Shown here piece by piece: positions 18,857 through 27,363 of a DNA stretch of 64,000 bases; positions within the stretch are counted from its first letter, which is position 1; every line of letters begins with the position of its first letter. Location of the stretch: NCBI GenBank assembly GCA_902525615.1, contig CABZHT010000001.1, forward strand, positions 578,811-642,810. The letters are read 5' to 3'. Both the position numbers and the translations under genes were made by a program. The notes under the pieces were generated by a model. The model was not told where the DNA came from and searched no databases. It worked only from the letters and a program-made list of their open reading frames with translations. This DNA is from an uncultured Fidelibacterota bacterium. Its GTDB lineage: Bacteria > Fidelibacterota > Marinisomatia > Marinisomatales > Marinisomataceae.

Positions 18857-19264
18857 ATGAGCACATTTGATTTAAATAGAATTGACGAAGTAATAACTCC
18901 ATGTTGTGACGTTGAAGTAAAGACTTCTGATATTGGCGATAAATTAAAATGTCCAGCCTGCGGCATGAATTTAAAGCAAAGAATTTTCTTACCATTCCTC
19001 GAATATTTAATGGAAAATGGACATGTAGAAAATTTAGATTTTTTTGATTTAGATTTATATAATCAAGATAAAGAGTCCTTAGATAGTGAAGATGAAGAAT
19101 ATGAACTAGACAAATATGAAGTAAAAAAAGATAGCTTAAATATCTATGAAGATGATTCGAAGTTTGGAGGGAATAACACGGTCGCAGCTGAAACTTCAAC
19201 TTCAATAGATGAGTCTGCTGTTTCTAGTGATTGGACAAAATTTGCTACAGAGGATTCAGAATAA
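18857..19264 (+). CDS. Small zinc-ribbon protein with acidic tail
   Basis: Predicted 135 residues, soluble. Four cysteines arranged CC...CPAC (Cys17, 18, 33, 36) suit a one-zinc ribbon. Residues from about 58 onward are strongly acidic (runs of Glu/Asp with Leu and Tyr) and look disordered, ending in a Ser/Thr-rich stretch. Such a layout is seen in small adaptor or transcription-associated proteins, but I do not recognise a family. The gene lies 34 bases after the beta-helix gene and is followed by a strong hairpin terminator. Confidence 0.6.
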   Translation: MSTFDLNRIDEVITPCCDVEVKTSDIGDKLKCPACGMNLKQRIFLPFLEYLMENGHVENLDFFDLDLYNQDKESLDSEDEEYELDKYEVKKDSLNIYEDDSKFGGNNTVAAETSTSIDESAVSSDWTKFATEDSE

Positions 19265-19317
19265 AATTCTTTCAATAGCTTTATAATAATACTAAATTGA
19301 TTGAACCAAAGATTTAT

Positions 19318-19390
19318 CAGGCTATAAAAAATGCGAAAGATTGAAAGACTTTCCCCCGCTTATCAACTTTCTTTTATAGCCTGTTTTTTG
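19318..19390 (+). terminator. Long stem-loop with T-run, probable intrinsic terminator
   Basis: A perfect 12-bp stem (19318-19329 with 19372-19383; CAGGCTATAAAA and its complement) is followed by TTTTTTG. The 42-base loop contains GAAAG and CTTTC copies that can extend the stem and the decamer TTTCCCCCGC (19350-19359). It ends the transcript of the zinc-ribbon gene and isolates etfB. The loop is larger than in ordinary terminators, so a small RNA or attenuator is possible. Confidence 0.65.
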
Positions 19391-19403
19391 TTATAATTAT
19401 TGA

Positions 19404-19451
19404 TTGTTTAATTTAATTTTTAAAGGTTATATTAAAATAGACTGAATAGTC
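19404..19451 (+). promoter_or_regulatory. Putative etfB promoter with overlapping inverted repeat
   Basis: TTGTTT (19404-19409) and TATATT (19428-19433) are separated by 18 bases and would start transcription near 19440. The inverted repeat GACT-GAAT-AGTC (19440-19451) lies exactly at that start and continues into GGTTTT. A repressor site of the TetR type controlling ETF genes, as FadR does in Bacillus, is a plausible reading but rests on a short repeat. Confidence 0.35.
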
Positions 19452-19466
19452 GGTTTTTTGAAAAAA

Positions 19467-20231
19467 ATGAAAATAGCAGTATTAACAAAAGCAATTCCAA
19501 GTTACGAATCCAGTATTAGAGTAGACAGCTCTGGTTGTTGGATTGATGAGTCCGTTGTTAATTACGTTGTCAATGAAAGTGATTCATTTGCTCTGGAAGA
19601 AGCATTACAAATTAAGGAAAATGCTGGTGAAGATTCTGAAGTCGTTGTTGTTACTCTTGGATCTGAAGCCAATACCTCAAAAGTAATTAAAGATGGATTG
19701 GCAAAAGGTGCAGATCGTGGAATTTTTATTAAAAATGAATCTACTACAACAGATCCGCTAACAGTCGCTAAAATTTTTGCTGATAATTTAAAACCTGAAA
19801 ATTTTGATTTAATTTTATCTGGTTTACAATCAGACGATATGGGTTCTGGACAAACAGGTGTTTTGATTGGAGAGTTGCTTGAGATGTCAACAGCTACACT
19901 CGCCATAGAAACTCAGGTTGAAGGTGATAAGATTAAAATTAAGAGAGAGCTGGAATCAGGATGGTTCCAGTGGGTAACACTTCCTTTCCCTTCAAGCATA
20001 TCAATTCAGTCTGGTATTAATGAACCACGCTACCCTTCTCTCAAAGGAATTATGGGAGCAAAAAGAAAAGAATTAAATAAACTTGAATCTTCTCCTGAAT
20101 CTCAAAGCCAAAGTTTTGTAAATTTATATGTTCCAAAAAATGAGAAGTTCACAGAAAAAATCGAAGGTGATGCAGATTCAATTGTAGCTAAGCTAATGGA
20201 TATTTTAAAAAATAAATTAAAAGTTATATAA
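19467..20231 (+). CDS. etfB: Electron transfer flavoprotein subunit beta
   Basis: Predicted 254 residues from ATG 19467; a TTG three codons earlier is less likely. Family features: MKIAVLTKAIP at the start, NESDSFALEEALQIKE near 35, the AMP/FAD region VVVVTLGSE and LAKGADRGI (about 69-90), and DLILSGLQSDDMGSGQTGVLIGELL around 115-135. With EtfA it forms the soluble carrier that accepts electrons from acyl-CoA dehydrogenases. The stop codon overlaps the etfA start by one base (TAATG), giving coupled translation. Confidence 0.93.
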   Translation: MKIAVLTKAIPSYESSIRVDSSGCWIDESVVNYVVNESDSFALEEALQIKENAGEDSEVVVVTLGSEANTSKVIKDGLAKGADRGIFIKNESTTTDPLTVAKIFADNLKPENFDLILSGLQSDDMGSGQTGVLIGELLEMSTATLAIETQVEGDKIKIKRELESGWFQWVTLPFPSSISIQSGINEPRYPSLKGIMGAKRKELNKLESSPESQSQSFVNLYVPKNEKFTEKIEGDADSIVAKLMDILKNKLKVI

Positions 20232-21202
20232 TGGTATTAGTTGTATTAGAAAACCAAAGAGGTAAAATTCATCCTTTTAGTCTTGAGGCAGTAGCAGCAG
20301 GACAGAGGTTTGCAAATGAATTGAATTGTGACTTATCCATATTATGTCTTGGGGAAAAAGTTGATGAATTAAAATCCCAAGCACAAAATTTCAAAGCGAA
20401 CAAACTTATTTCAGCAAAAAATGACTTAATTGATATGTATTCTGCTGACGGTTATTCAAAGGTTCTTGCAGATGTGATCAGTGAACTTTCTCCAAAATAC
20501 ACTTTAGTAGGTCATTCCTACATGGTTAGAGATTTTGCTCCAAGAGTAAGCGCAAAGCTTAATATACCATTTGTGAGTGACATTATTTCTGTAGATTTTA
20601 ACAATGGTAACCCACATTTCTCTAAACAAGTTTTTAACGCAAAGCTTGCAACGAGTATCGAATTATCCTCAGATCAAGCTCTGCTAAGTTTTCAATCTGC
20701 AGCCTTTTCTAGTGATGATATTGAACAAGGAGGACCTGAGTCAGAAGAAGAATTTAATGTTCAACTATCTGATAGCGATATTAAATCAAATAGCGAACCT
20801 GAGTTCCAAGAATCATCTACCGGGGTTGATTTAACAGCAGCAGAGTTAATTGTTTCTGTTGGAAGAGGAATTGAAAGTGAAGACAATCTCCCTACAATGC
20901 AATCTTTAGCTGATGCGATGGGTGCAGAAGTTGCTTCTTCACGACCGGTAGTGGATATGGGTTGGTTGCCTCCATATAGACAAGTTGGTAGTTCGGGTCA
21001 GGTTGTATCTCCTAAGTTGTATTTTTCTTGCGGTGTTTCCGGAGCTATTCAACACGTCGTTGGTATGAAAGGTTCAAAAAATGTATTGGCGATCAATAAA
21101 GATGAAGATGCCCCTATATTTGAAATTGCTGATTATGCCGTTATTGGTGACGTACTTGAAATTGTGCCTAAATTGACTGAGGAAATTAACAACAGTAAGT
21201 AA
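20231..21202 (+). CDS. etfA: Electron transfer flavoprotein subunit alpha
   Basis: Predicted 323 residues. The N-terminal domain begins VLVVLENQRGKIHPFSLEAV; the C-terminal FAD-binding domain shows LIVSVGRGIES, GAEVASSRPVVDMGWLPPYRQVGSSG and YFSCGVSGAIQHVVGMKGS, then INKDEDAPIFEIADYAVIGD, all diagnostic. FAD bound here passes electrons to a membrane quinone reductase, encoded nine bases downstream. Confidence 0.95.
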   Translation: MVLVVLENQRGKIHPFSLEAVAAGQRFANELNCDLSILCLGEKVDELKSQAQNFKANKLISAKNDLIDMYSADGYSKVLADVISELSPKYTLVGHSYMVRDFAPRVSAKLNIPFVSDIISVDFNNGNPHFSKQVFNAKLATSIELSSDQALLSFQSAAFSSDDIEQGGPESEEEFNVQLSDSDIKSNSEPEFQESSTGVDLTAAELIVSVGRGIESEDNLPTMQSLADAMGAEVASSRPVVDMGWLPPYRQVGSSGQVVSPKLYFSCGVSGAIQHVVGMKGSKNVLAINKDEDAPIFEIADYAVIGDVLEIVPKLTEEINNSK

Positions 21203-21211
21203 GAATCTCTT

Positions 21212-23062
21212 ATGATACAATTTTCTCTTGTAGAACAAATAGTCTTAGCTGCTTTCCTTTTGTCTGGTATCTCTTTTTTCTTATATCACTTATTATTAAG
21301 ACTTAAAATTGTGTTAAAAGGAAAGTCTGACTTTAGCGTTGAAGAACTACCTAAAAGAATTATTAGAGTTTTTGATGAAGTCATCTTGCATAAAAAAGTT
21401 GCCAGTGGAAAAAGAAAGTCTGCTGGTATATTGCATGCTCTTGTAATGTATGGGTTCATTTTTTTCGGACTGATAACTATTAATCATTTTGGAATGGCTT
21501 TTGGATTTCCAATTTTTAGCGATTCATTCAGACATACATATTTTCTTATTTTTGGTGCACCATGGGCAATTTTATGCACCATTGGTATTTTAGGATTAGC
21601 ATATAGACGTTTTGTTCTTAAGCCAGAAGCACTCGGAAAATTCTCAAGCACTTCTGCATTAGTTTCAGTTTTTATTGTCACACTTATGACAACCTATTTA
21701 ATTGATGAGCTTCATATTTTATCTGGAGCAGCAGAAAAGTTCAATTGGTGGTTGCATTCTGGAGTTATTGGTGGATTTTTATTTCTAATTCCACAATCCA
21801 AGCATATGCACCTAGTATTATCACCTTTCAATATTTTCCTAAAACCTTTTGAAGTTCCAAGCCATGGTGCTATACCAATTGATATGGAAGCATCGGAAGA
21901 AGAGTTAGATAATTTATTACTTGATTTATCAAGGCTAAGTAAAGATCAAGCCCTTGATATTTTTACATGTGTCGAATGTGGAAGATGTACTGACGTTTGT
22001 CCAGCTAATAGAGGTGGTGGAATTTTAAATCCAAAATATCATTTTATTTTAGACCTAAAAGATCCAATGCTAGAAAGTGGAGATGTTAATGTAGTTGATA
22101 AGATTAATGTTGAGGCAGGATGGGAATGTACTACATGCCAAGCATGTACAGAAGTTTGTCCTGTAGGTAATCATGTTGAGAAAGCAGATGAAATAAGAAG
22201 TTTCCAAGTCCTTGCAGAAGGTGATGTTCCTCAAGAGTATCAAAAGCTTTTAAGAAATCTTCAAGAAACAGGTAATACTGAAGGATCTTCATCTAGTGAA
22301 TTATTAAACGAATTACCTGTTTATACTGCTGATAAAGAGCTAGTACTTTGGCTTGGTTGTTTTGCTAAGCATGCAATGGATCCTAATTTTGTAAGTTCAG
22401 TTCGAAATTTTGTAAAAATTCTTGAATCAGCTGGCGTTACTTATGGTGTACTCAGTAACGAACAATGCTCTGGAGATCCTGCAAATAAATTAGGAGATAA
22501 ATTAACCTATCAATTATTAATGGATCAAAATGTCGAAGAATTAAATAAAGTAAAAAATGTGACAACAATGTGTCCACATTGTGTTGTTAATCTCCAAAAA
22601 GAATATAAAAAATATCATGAAATTAAGTATGAGGTTAAACATCATACCCAAGTAATTTCTGAATTATTAGAAGAGGGAAAAATCAACATTAATCCAGGTT
22701 CATTGGAGAAAGTAACATATCATGATCCATGCAATCTTTCGAGAACGCTTGATGAAGTTTCTGCTCCCCGAAATGCAATTAAAGCTGCTGCTCCTGAATT
22801 TTTTGAATTGGATGAAAGCGGTAAAGAAACTTTATGCTGCGGAGCAGGTGGTGCTTTATGGTGGAAAAAAGACAGCGGAGAAGGTAGAACTCATCTTTTA
22901 AGAGCAGAACAGGTAATCGAATCAAAAACTGATACAGTAGTTACGGGATGTAATTTTTGTTATGGCATGATGAATCAAGGTATTGGGCCCTTAACTCCAG
23001 AAGGACAAGAAGAAATTAAAGTCAAAGATGTTGCAGATATTGTAGCAGAAAATCTTTCTTAA
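21212..23062 (+). CDS. Membrane Fe-S oxidoreductase, ETF:(menaquinone) oxidoreductase type
   Basis: Predicted 616 residues. The N-terminal 220 residues hold about five membrane helices with His residues suitable for heme b (NarI-like). Two 4Fe-4S motifs follow, CVECGRCTDVCP near residue 253 and CTTCQACTEVCP near 307, then two CCG domains with cysteine motifs CPHCVVN (about 455), CCGAGGALW (about 539) and CNFCYGMM (about 577). This domain order is that of the HdrD/GlpC-related membrane proteins found beside etfBA and shown in other bacteria to move electrons from ETF to the quinone pool. Adjacent etfBA supports that role. The stop interlocks with that of the convergent SUF operon (TTAA shared). 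Confidence 0.85.
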   Translation: MIQFSLVEQIVLAAFLLSGISFFLYHLLLRLKIVLKGKSDFSVEELPKRIIRVFDEVILHKKVASGKRKSAGILHALVMYGFIFFGLITINHFGMAFGFPIFSDSFRHTYFLIFGAPWAILCTIGILGLAYRRFVLKPEALGKFSSTSALVSVFIVTLMTTYLIDELHILSGAAEKFNWWLHSGVIGGFLFLIPQSKHMHLVLSPFNIFLKPFEVPSHGAIPIDMEASEEELDNLLLDLSRLSKDQALDIFTCVECGRCTDVCPANRGGGILNPKYHFILDLKDPMLESGDVNVVDKINVEAGWECTTCQACTEVCPVGNHVEKADEIRSFQVLAEGDVPQEYQKLLRNLQETGNTEGSSSSELLNELPVYTADKELVLWLGCFAKHAMDPNFVSSVRNFVKILESAGVTYGVLSNEQCSGDPANKLGDKLTYQLLMDQNVEELNKVKNVTTMCPHCVVNLQKEYKKYHEIKYEVKHHTQVISELLEEGKININPGSLEKVTYHDPCNLSRTLDEVSAPRNAIKAAAPEFFELDESGKETLCCGAGGALWWKKDSGEGRTHLLRAEQVIESKTDTVVTGCNFCYGMMNQGIGPLTPEGQEEIKVKDVADIVAENLS

Positions 23063-23304
23063 GAGTTTTTAAAAATATCAATTGCCGAACAAGGCTCACC
23101 AAAATAAATACGTTTAGCATATTGAGTTAAATTAGCCGTAATAATCAAATATGCCCATGTAGGAACTGCTGCTTTTGAACATCCTTTAATAATAACTTTT
23201 TGATCTTGATATTTTTCCCAGTTTATCATGGATACTTTTTTTCTAAAATCTTTTTCTTTAATAATACCTTCAGTTAAAAAGTCATCTAGATTAATATTTT
23301 GCAT
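23059..23304 (-). CDS. DUF2480-family protein
   Basis: Predicted 81 residues, soluble. Core residues INWEKYQDQKVIIKGCSKAAVPTWAYLIITANL followed by IYFGEPCSAI match DUF2480, which is frequently encoded in SUF clusters of Bacteroidota. Two cysteines (about 42 and 73) are conserved candidates for metal or cluster contacts. It is shorter than typical members (about 160), keeping only the C-terminal region. Last gene of the SUF operon; its start overlaps the sufS stop by one base. Confidence 0.7.
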   Translation of the reverse strand: MQNINLDDFLTEGIIKEKDFRKKVSMINWEKYQDQKVIIKGCSKAAVPTWAYLIITANLTQYAKRIYFGEPCSAIDIFKNS

Positions 23305-24497
23305 TATTTAATAACCTGTACAGCTTTATTTATTTTGTCTACCAGAAAATCGACTTCTTCAACACTATTATAAAAATAAAAACTGACTCGTGCACATGCT
23401 CTGATATCTAGCGCTTGCATTAATGGTTGACAACAATGGTGGCCAGATCGAATGGTAATTCCTTCGTAATCAAGAAAGTGTGCTAAATCTAGAGAATGAA
23501 TACCTTCAATATTGAAACTTATAATTGGCGTTCTTTCAGGCGCATTCCCATAAATAGATATTCCATTAATAGATTGCATTTTTTCAAGAGAATACTCATT
23601 TAATGAATTATCATGTTTTTCTAAGCATGATTCTAAATAATTTACTGCTTCGGCGAGTGCAATTGCTTGAGCTGCCATAGGAGAACCAGGTTCAAATCTA
23701 TGTGGAATACTTGTCCAAGTAGACTCAGTCATAGTTACAGTTTCAATAATACCTCCACCGGTTTGATATGGACGCATTTTTTCCAAGATTTCTTCTTTAC
23801 CATATAAAACACCTACTCCAGTAGGGCCAAACATTTTATGGCTAGAGAAAGCATAAAAATCACAATTAAGATCCATAACATCCACTTTCATGTGAGGAAT
23901 GCTTTGACATCCATCAATCATAATTTTTGAACCATTCTTCTTAACAATATTAGTAATCTCCTTAATTGGATTTATTGTACCAAAAACATTAGATGCGTGA
24001 GTTATGCTAACCATTTTAACATTTTTATCTAAAGAGCTTCTTAAATCATCTAAATTTATAGTTCCCTGTTCTGTTGATTTTAAGTATTTGATTTTAGCAC
24101 CTGTCTTATTACAAATTATTTGCCAAGGAATAATGTTAGAGTGATGTTCCATATCAGTAAGCAAAACAACATCGCCTGATTTTAAATTATCATATCCCCA
24201 TGATTCAGCTACAAGATTGATACTTTCTGTAGCACTTTTAGTAAAAACTATTGAGTTTTTTGATGCTCCAATGAAATCTGCTAATCTTTTTCGACTATTT
24301 TCGAAAGCATTAGTAGCTTTTTCACCTAATTCGTAAACACTTCTGTGTATACTTCCTCCAAATTTCTCATAATATTCTGATTCAGAATTAATTACTTGTT
24401 TAGGAGTCAAGCTCGTTGCAGCACTATCAAGATAAACTAAAGTTTTTCCTCGATTTTTCTCTTTTAGATTTGGAAAGTCTTTTCTGATATCTAACAT
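23304..24497 (-). CDS. sufS: Cysteine desulfurase SufS
   Basis: Predicted 397 residues, a PLP enzyme releasing sulfur from cysteine as a persulfide. The PLP lysine lies in YAFSSHKMFGPTGVGVLYG near residue 226, upstream TDMEHHSNIIPWQ supplies the ring-stacking His, and RSGHHCCQPLMQ near 363 carries the catalytic Cys in the SufS-type extended loop. It acts with SufE, encoded in the same operon. The gene lies six bases after sufT. Confidence 0.95.
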   Translation of the reverse strand: MLDIRKDFPNLKEKNRGKTLVYLDSAATSLTPKQVINSESEYYEKFGGSIHRSVYELGEKATNAFENSRKRLADFIGASKNSIVFTKSATESINLVAESWGYDNLKSGDVVLLTDMEHHSNIIPWQIICNKTGAKIKYLKSTEQGTINLDDLRSSLDKNVKMVSITHASNVFGTINPIKEITNIVKKNGSKIMIDGCQSIPHMKVDVMDLNCDFYAFSSHKMFGPTGVGVLYGKEEILEKMRPYQTGGGIIETVTMTESTWTSIPHRFEPGSPMAAQAIALAEAVNYLESCLEKHDNSLNEYSLEKMQSINGISIYGNAPERTPIISFNIEGIHSLDLAHFLDYEGITIRSGHHCCQPLMQALDIRACARVSFYFYNSVEEVDFLVDKINKAVQVIK

Positions 24498-24503
24498 AAT
24501 TAT

Positions 24504-25025
24504 TTAATAGAGACCAAGTTGTAATTTTGCTGCATCACTCATCATATCTTGATTCCATTGTGGCTCCCATACGAGCTCAACTTCAACTGCTTTCGCCCCA
24601 CTAAGTGATAATAATTTTTGTTTTACTTCATCAGCAATTACAGGACCCATTCCGCAGCCTGGAGCAGTGAGTGTCATTTGAATTAAAATATTTACTCCAC
24701 CTTCTTCTTCTTTAATTTCACAATTATAAACTAGGCCAAGATCAACAATATTTACTGGAATTTCAGGATCATAACAGGTATGTAAAACATTCCATACTTC
24801 TTCTTCATTAGCAAAGTTGTTAGAGCTTAATTCTCGTTTTTCTTCACCAATTTTTTCACCATCAATACCATTTAATTGGTACATATTTCCTTCAACAACT
24901 ATAGTATAATTATCTCCTAAGGATTGAGAAATAATACCTTTTTTACCTTTAGCTAATGTTGTTCTGATTCCATCAGGAACACTGTGAACTACTATATTTT
25001 CTAATATCGTAAACTCTTTATGCAT
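24504..25025 (-). CDS. sufT: SufT-type DUF59 iron-sulfur assembly factor
   Basis: Predicted 173 residues. An N-terminal strand-rich part (about 1-65, including TIVVEGNMYQLNGIDG) precedes the DUF59/MIP18 domain: VWNVLHTCYDPEIPVNIVDLGLVYN and TLTAPGCGMGPVIADEV with the conserved Cys near 125. This two-part layout is that of SufT, required for Fe-S maturation under high demand in Staphylococcus. Start overlaps the sufE 3' end by eight bases. Confidence 0.87.
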   Translation of the reverse strand: MHKEFTILENIVVHSVPDGIRTTLAKGKKGIISQSLGDNYTIVVEGNMYQLNGIDGEKIGEEKRELSSNNFANEEEVWNVLHTCYDPEIPVNIVDLGLVYNCEIKEEEGGVNILIQMTLTAPGCGMGPVIADEVKQKLLSLSGAKAVEVELVWEPQWNQDMMSDAAKLQLGLY

Positions 25026-25443
25026 TTTTTAATTCCTTTTTAATATAATCAAGCGACCCTAGAAATCCATTTTGTCTTTGGCTAGATATTGCAGGACCAA
25101 GATTTAGCCACTCAAAAAGACTACTACAATCATCAAAACTATCTATAAAATTAATTATACTCTTTTTTTCTGAATTATTAAAACCAATTTGAAGAATTCG
25201 AAGCAAACCTTTAACAATTGTACTTTCAGAAAAAGCTTTGATTGTTACAAGGTCATTGTCATAACCAAGTTTTAACCAGGTTTGAGAGGTGCAAGCATGA
25301 ATTTTTCTATTTTCAGTTCGATCAGACTCATTGATGTGATCAAGCTTTTTGCCCAAATCAATCAAATACACCAACTTATCTTGTCCATCTAAAATAGAAA
25401 AGCCATCACGAATATTTGCGAGATTATTTTTTATATTATCCAT
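25018..25443 (-). CDS. sufE: Sulfur acceptor protein SufE
   Basis: Predicted 141 residues from ATG 25443 (MDNIKNNLANI); a longer reading from 25464 overlaps sufD by 29 bases and adds no conserved residues. The active-site Cys lies in the HACTSQTWL motif near residue 53 and the family segment ALLRILQIGF is represented by KGLLRILQIGFN. It accepts persulfide from SufS and delivers it to SufB. It overlaps both neighbours by eight bases. Confidence 0.88.
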   Translation of the reverse strand: MDNIKNNLANIRDGFSILDGQDKLVYLIDLGKKLDHINESDRTENRKIHACTSQTWLKLGYDNDLVTIKAFSESTIVKGLLRILQIGFNNSEKKSIINFIDSFDDCSSLFEWLNLGPAISSQRQNGFLGSLDYIKKELKNA

Positions 25444-26617
25444 CAATCCAGCTATCCAAAGCAATTTCGGATATATCTTGGAGCGATGAAAGAGAAAAGT
25501 CGTCGATCACTTCTTTTGCAAAAGCTTTAATTAATATTTTTTGGGCACTTGAATAGTCAATACCTCTTGCACGTAAGTAAAAAATGCTATTTTCATCTAA
25601 AGCACCTGTTGTAGATCCATGTCCACATGAGACATCATCAGCATAGATTTCTAGTTGAGGATTTGAAAATGCATTTGATTCAAGTGAAAGAAGGAGATTC
25701 TTGTTTGATTGATTTGAATCAGTTTGTTGCGCTCCTTTGGAAACAATAACTTTACCATTAAAAACTGCTTTAGACTTATTATCTAAGATATTTCTCACAT
25801 GTTGAAAGCTTGTACAATGTTCAGCGTTATGATTGATTAATATGTTATTATCTAAATGCTGCTCCTGCTTACCAAGATTTAAAATATTGATTTTAGCATC
25901 ACTACCGACTTTATTAAGATCAACTTCAATGAACTCTTTGTTAAAGAAAGAGCTTTTAACCATAGAATCAACACTTAACACAACATCTTTTTCGATTTGA
26001 TAATAATTGTATGATAATGAATGTGTTTGCGAGTCATCATTAAAAGATTTTCCATATTTTAAGATTGAAGAATTTTCGCAAATAAATTTGTTTAGCTTCA
26101 AATTAAATATTGAATAGTTTTCTTTAATATCTTCTTCAATGATAGAAATTTCTGATCCTTTGTTGATATGAAAAATATTGAAAGAAGATACTCTTTCGTT
26201 TTCACCATTTTCAAAAAAATAATTTTTAATGCTAATTACTTCCTCGATAACTGAATTTTTTTTAAATGAAAGATAATTTCCATTTTCAAATTCAGATACT
26301 CCAAGATTAAACATAGATTCATTTAAAAAATTTGCTGAGCAATGTAATAGTTCTTCATTATCAATCTCATTTAAGTTTTTAACCTCAAGCAAATCAGAAA
26401 ATTTAAAATTTTCTAATGAATCTATATCAAGTACTCCATTTATGAATACAATTGATAATTCATCAGATTCAATTTTTTGCTTTTCAGCTTTAGAAGATGA
26501 TTTATTAAAATTTTTGAAATTTTTGGAAGAAGTAAATTTCCAATTTTCAAGTTTCTTGCTTGGCAAACCATTTGCATTAAAGAATTCTAAGCTATTTTTT
26601 TTGATTGAGTCTATCAT
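25436..26617 (-). CDS. sufD: Fe-S cluster scaffold subunit SufD
   Basis: Predicted 393 residues. The C-terminal region is conserved: LESNAFSNPQLEIYADDVSCGHGSTTG near residue 305-331 with the conserved Cys and His, then FYLRARGIDYSSAQKILIKAFAKEV. The N-terminal half is divergent, with KLENWKFTSSKNF as the usual SufD opening motif. SufD pairs with SufB and SufC in the scaffold complex. It lies one base after sufC. Confidence 0.93.
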   Translation of the reverse strand: MIDSIKKNSLEFFNANGLPSKKLENWKFTSSKNFKNFNKSSSKAEKQKIESDELSIVFINGVLDIDSLENFKFSDLLEVKNLNEIDNEELLHCSANFLNESMFNLGVSEFENGNYLSFKKNSVIEEVISIKNYFFENGENERVSSFNIFHINKGSEISIIEEDIKENYSIFNLKLNKFICENSSILKYGKSFNDDSQTHSLSYNYYQIEKDVVLSVDSMVKSSFFNKEFIEVDLNKVGSDAKINILNLGKQEQHLDNNILINHNAEHCTSFQHVRNILDNKSKAVFNGKVIVSKGAQQTDSNQSNKNLLLSLESNAFSNPQLEIYADDVSCGHGSTTGALDENSIFYLRARGIDYSSAQKILIKAFAKEVIDDFSLSSLQDISEIALDSWIDG

Positions 26618-26618
26618 T

Positions 26619-27359
26619 TTATTTTTCTAACCAAGAATATCCATCTTTTTCGACTTTTTCTACAAGAGACATGTCTCCGGATTTAACAATTTTTCCATCA
26701 ATCATTAAGTGAACTACATCAGGTTTAATATAGTTTAGTAGACGTTGATAGTGAGTGATAATCAATACAGAATTATTTTCATTTTTAAACTTATTTACAC
26801 CTTTTGCAACTGTTCTTAATGCATCAACGTCTAATCCTGAATCAGTTTCATCTAAAACTGCTAATTTGGGATTTATAGTTAGGAGTTGAAGGATTTCACT
26901 TTTCTTTTTCTCTCCTCCAGAAAAACCATCATTAATAGATCTCTTCAAAAAAGAATCATCTAGTCCAAGCTCAGATAATATTGCTTTGGCATTATTCAAA
27001 AATTCTAATGCATCCATCTCATCTTTACCTTGATGTTTTCTATGAGCATTTAATGCTGATCTGAGGAAGTAGGCCATACCTACGCCTGGAATAGCAACTG
27101 GGTACTGAAAACATAAAAATATACCCTCCAAAGCTCGATTTTCTATACTCATCTCCGTAATATCAGTATCATTCATAGCAATACTACCGCCATCGACTTC
27201 ATAGGCTTCGTTACCAGCAATTACATTGGCTAATGTGCTCTTTCCAGAACCATTTCTTCCCATAATTACATGGACTTCTCCAGCTGGTATTTCTAAATCA
27301 ATACCTTTTAATATTGTTTTATCATCAATCGATGCTTCTAAATTCTTAATTTTAATCAT
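26619..27359 (-). CDS. sufC: SufC ATPase of the Fe-S assembly complex
   Basis: Predicted 246 residues. Walker A GRNGSGKST (about 35-43), signature GFSGGEKKKSEI (about 145) and Walker B LAVLDETDSGLD (about 168) identify the SufC type of ABC ATPase; the ETDSGLD variation is typical for SufC. ATP binding remodels the SufBD scaffold. Four bases follow the sufB stop. Confidence 0.96.
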   Translation of the reverse strand: MIKIKNLEASIDDKTILKGIDLEIPAGEVHVIMGRNGSGKSTLANVIAGNEAYEVDGGSIAMNDTDITEMSIENRALEGIFLCFQYPVAIPGVGMAYFLRSALNAHRKHQGKDEMDALEFLNNAKAILSELGLDDSFLKRSINDGFSGGEKKKSEILQLLTINPKLAVLDETDSGLDVDALRTVAKGVNKFKNENNSVLIITHYQRLLNYIKPDVVHLMIDGKIVKSGDMSLVEKVEKDGYSWLEK

Positions 27360-27363
27360 TTTA

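Noticed and set aside
18807..19205. 132-codon minus-strand frame opposite the zinc-ribbon gene
   Set aside because: Leu/Tyr/His-rich translation is the shadow of the acidic tail; the plus-strand CPAC motif is the real signal.
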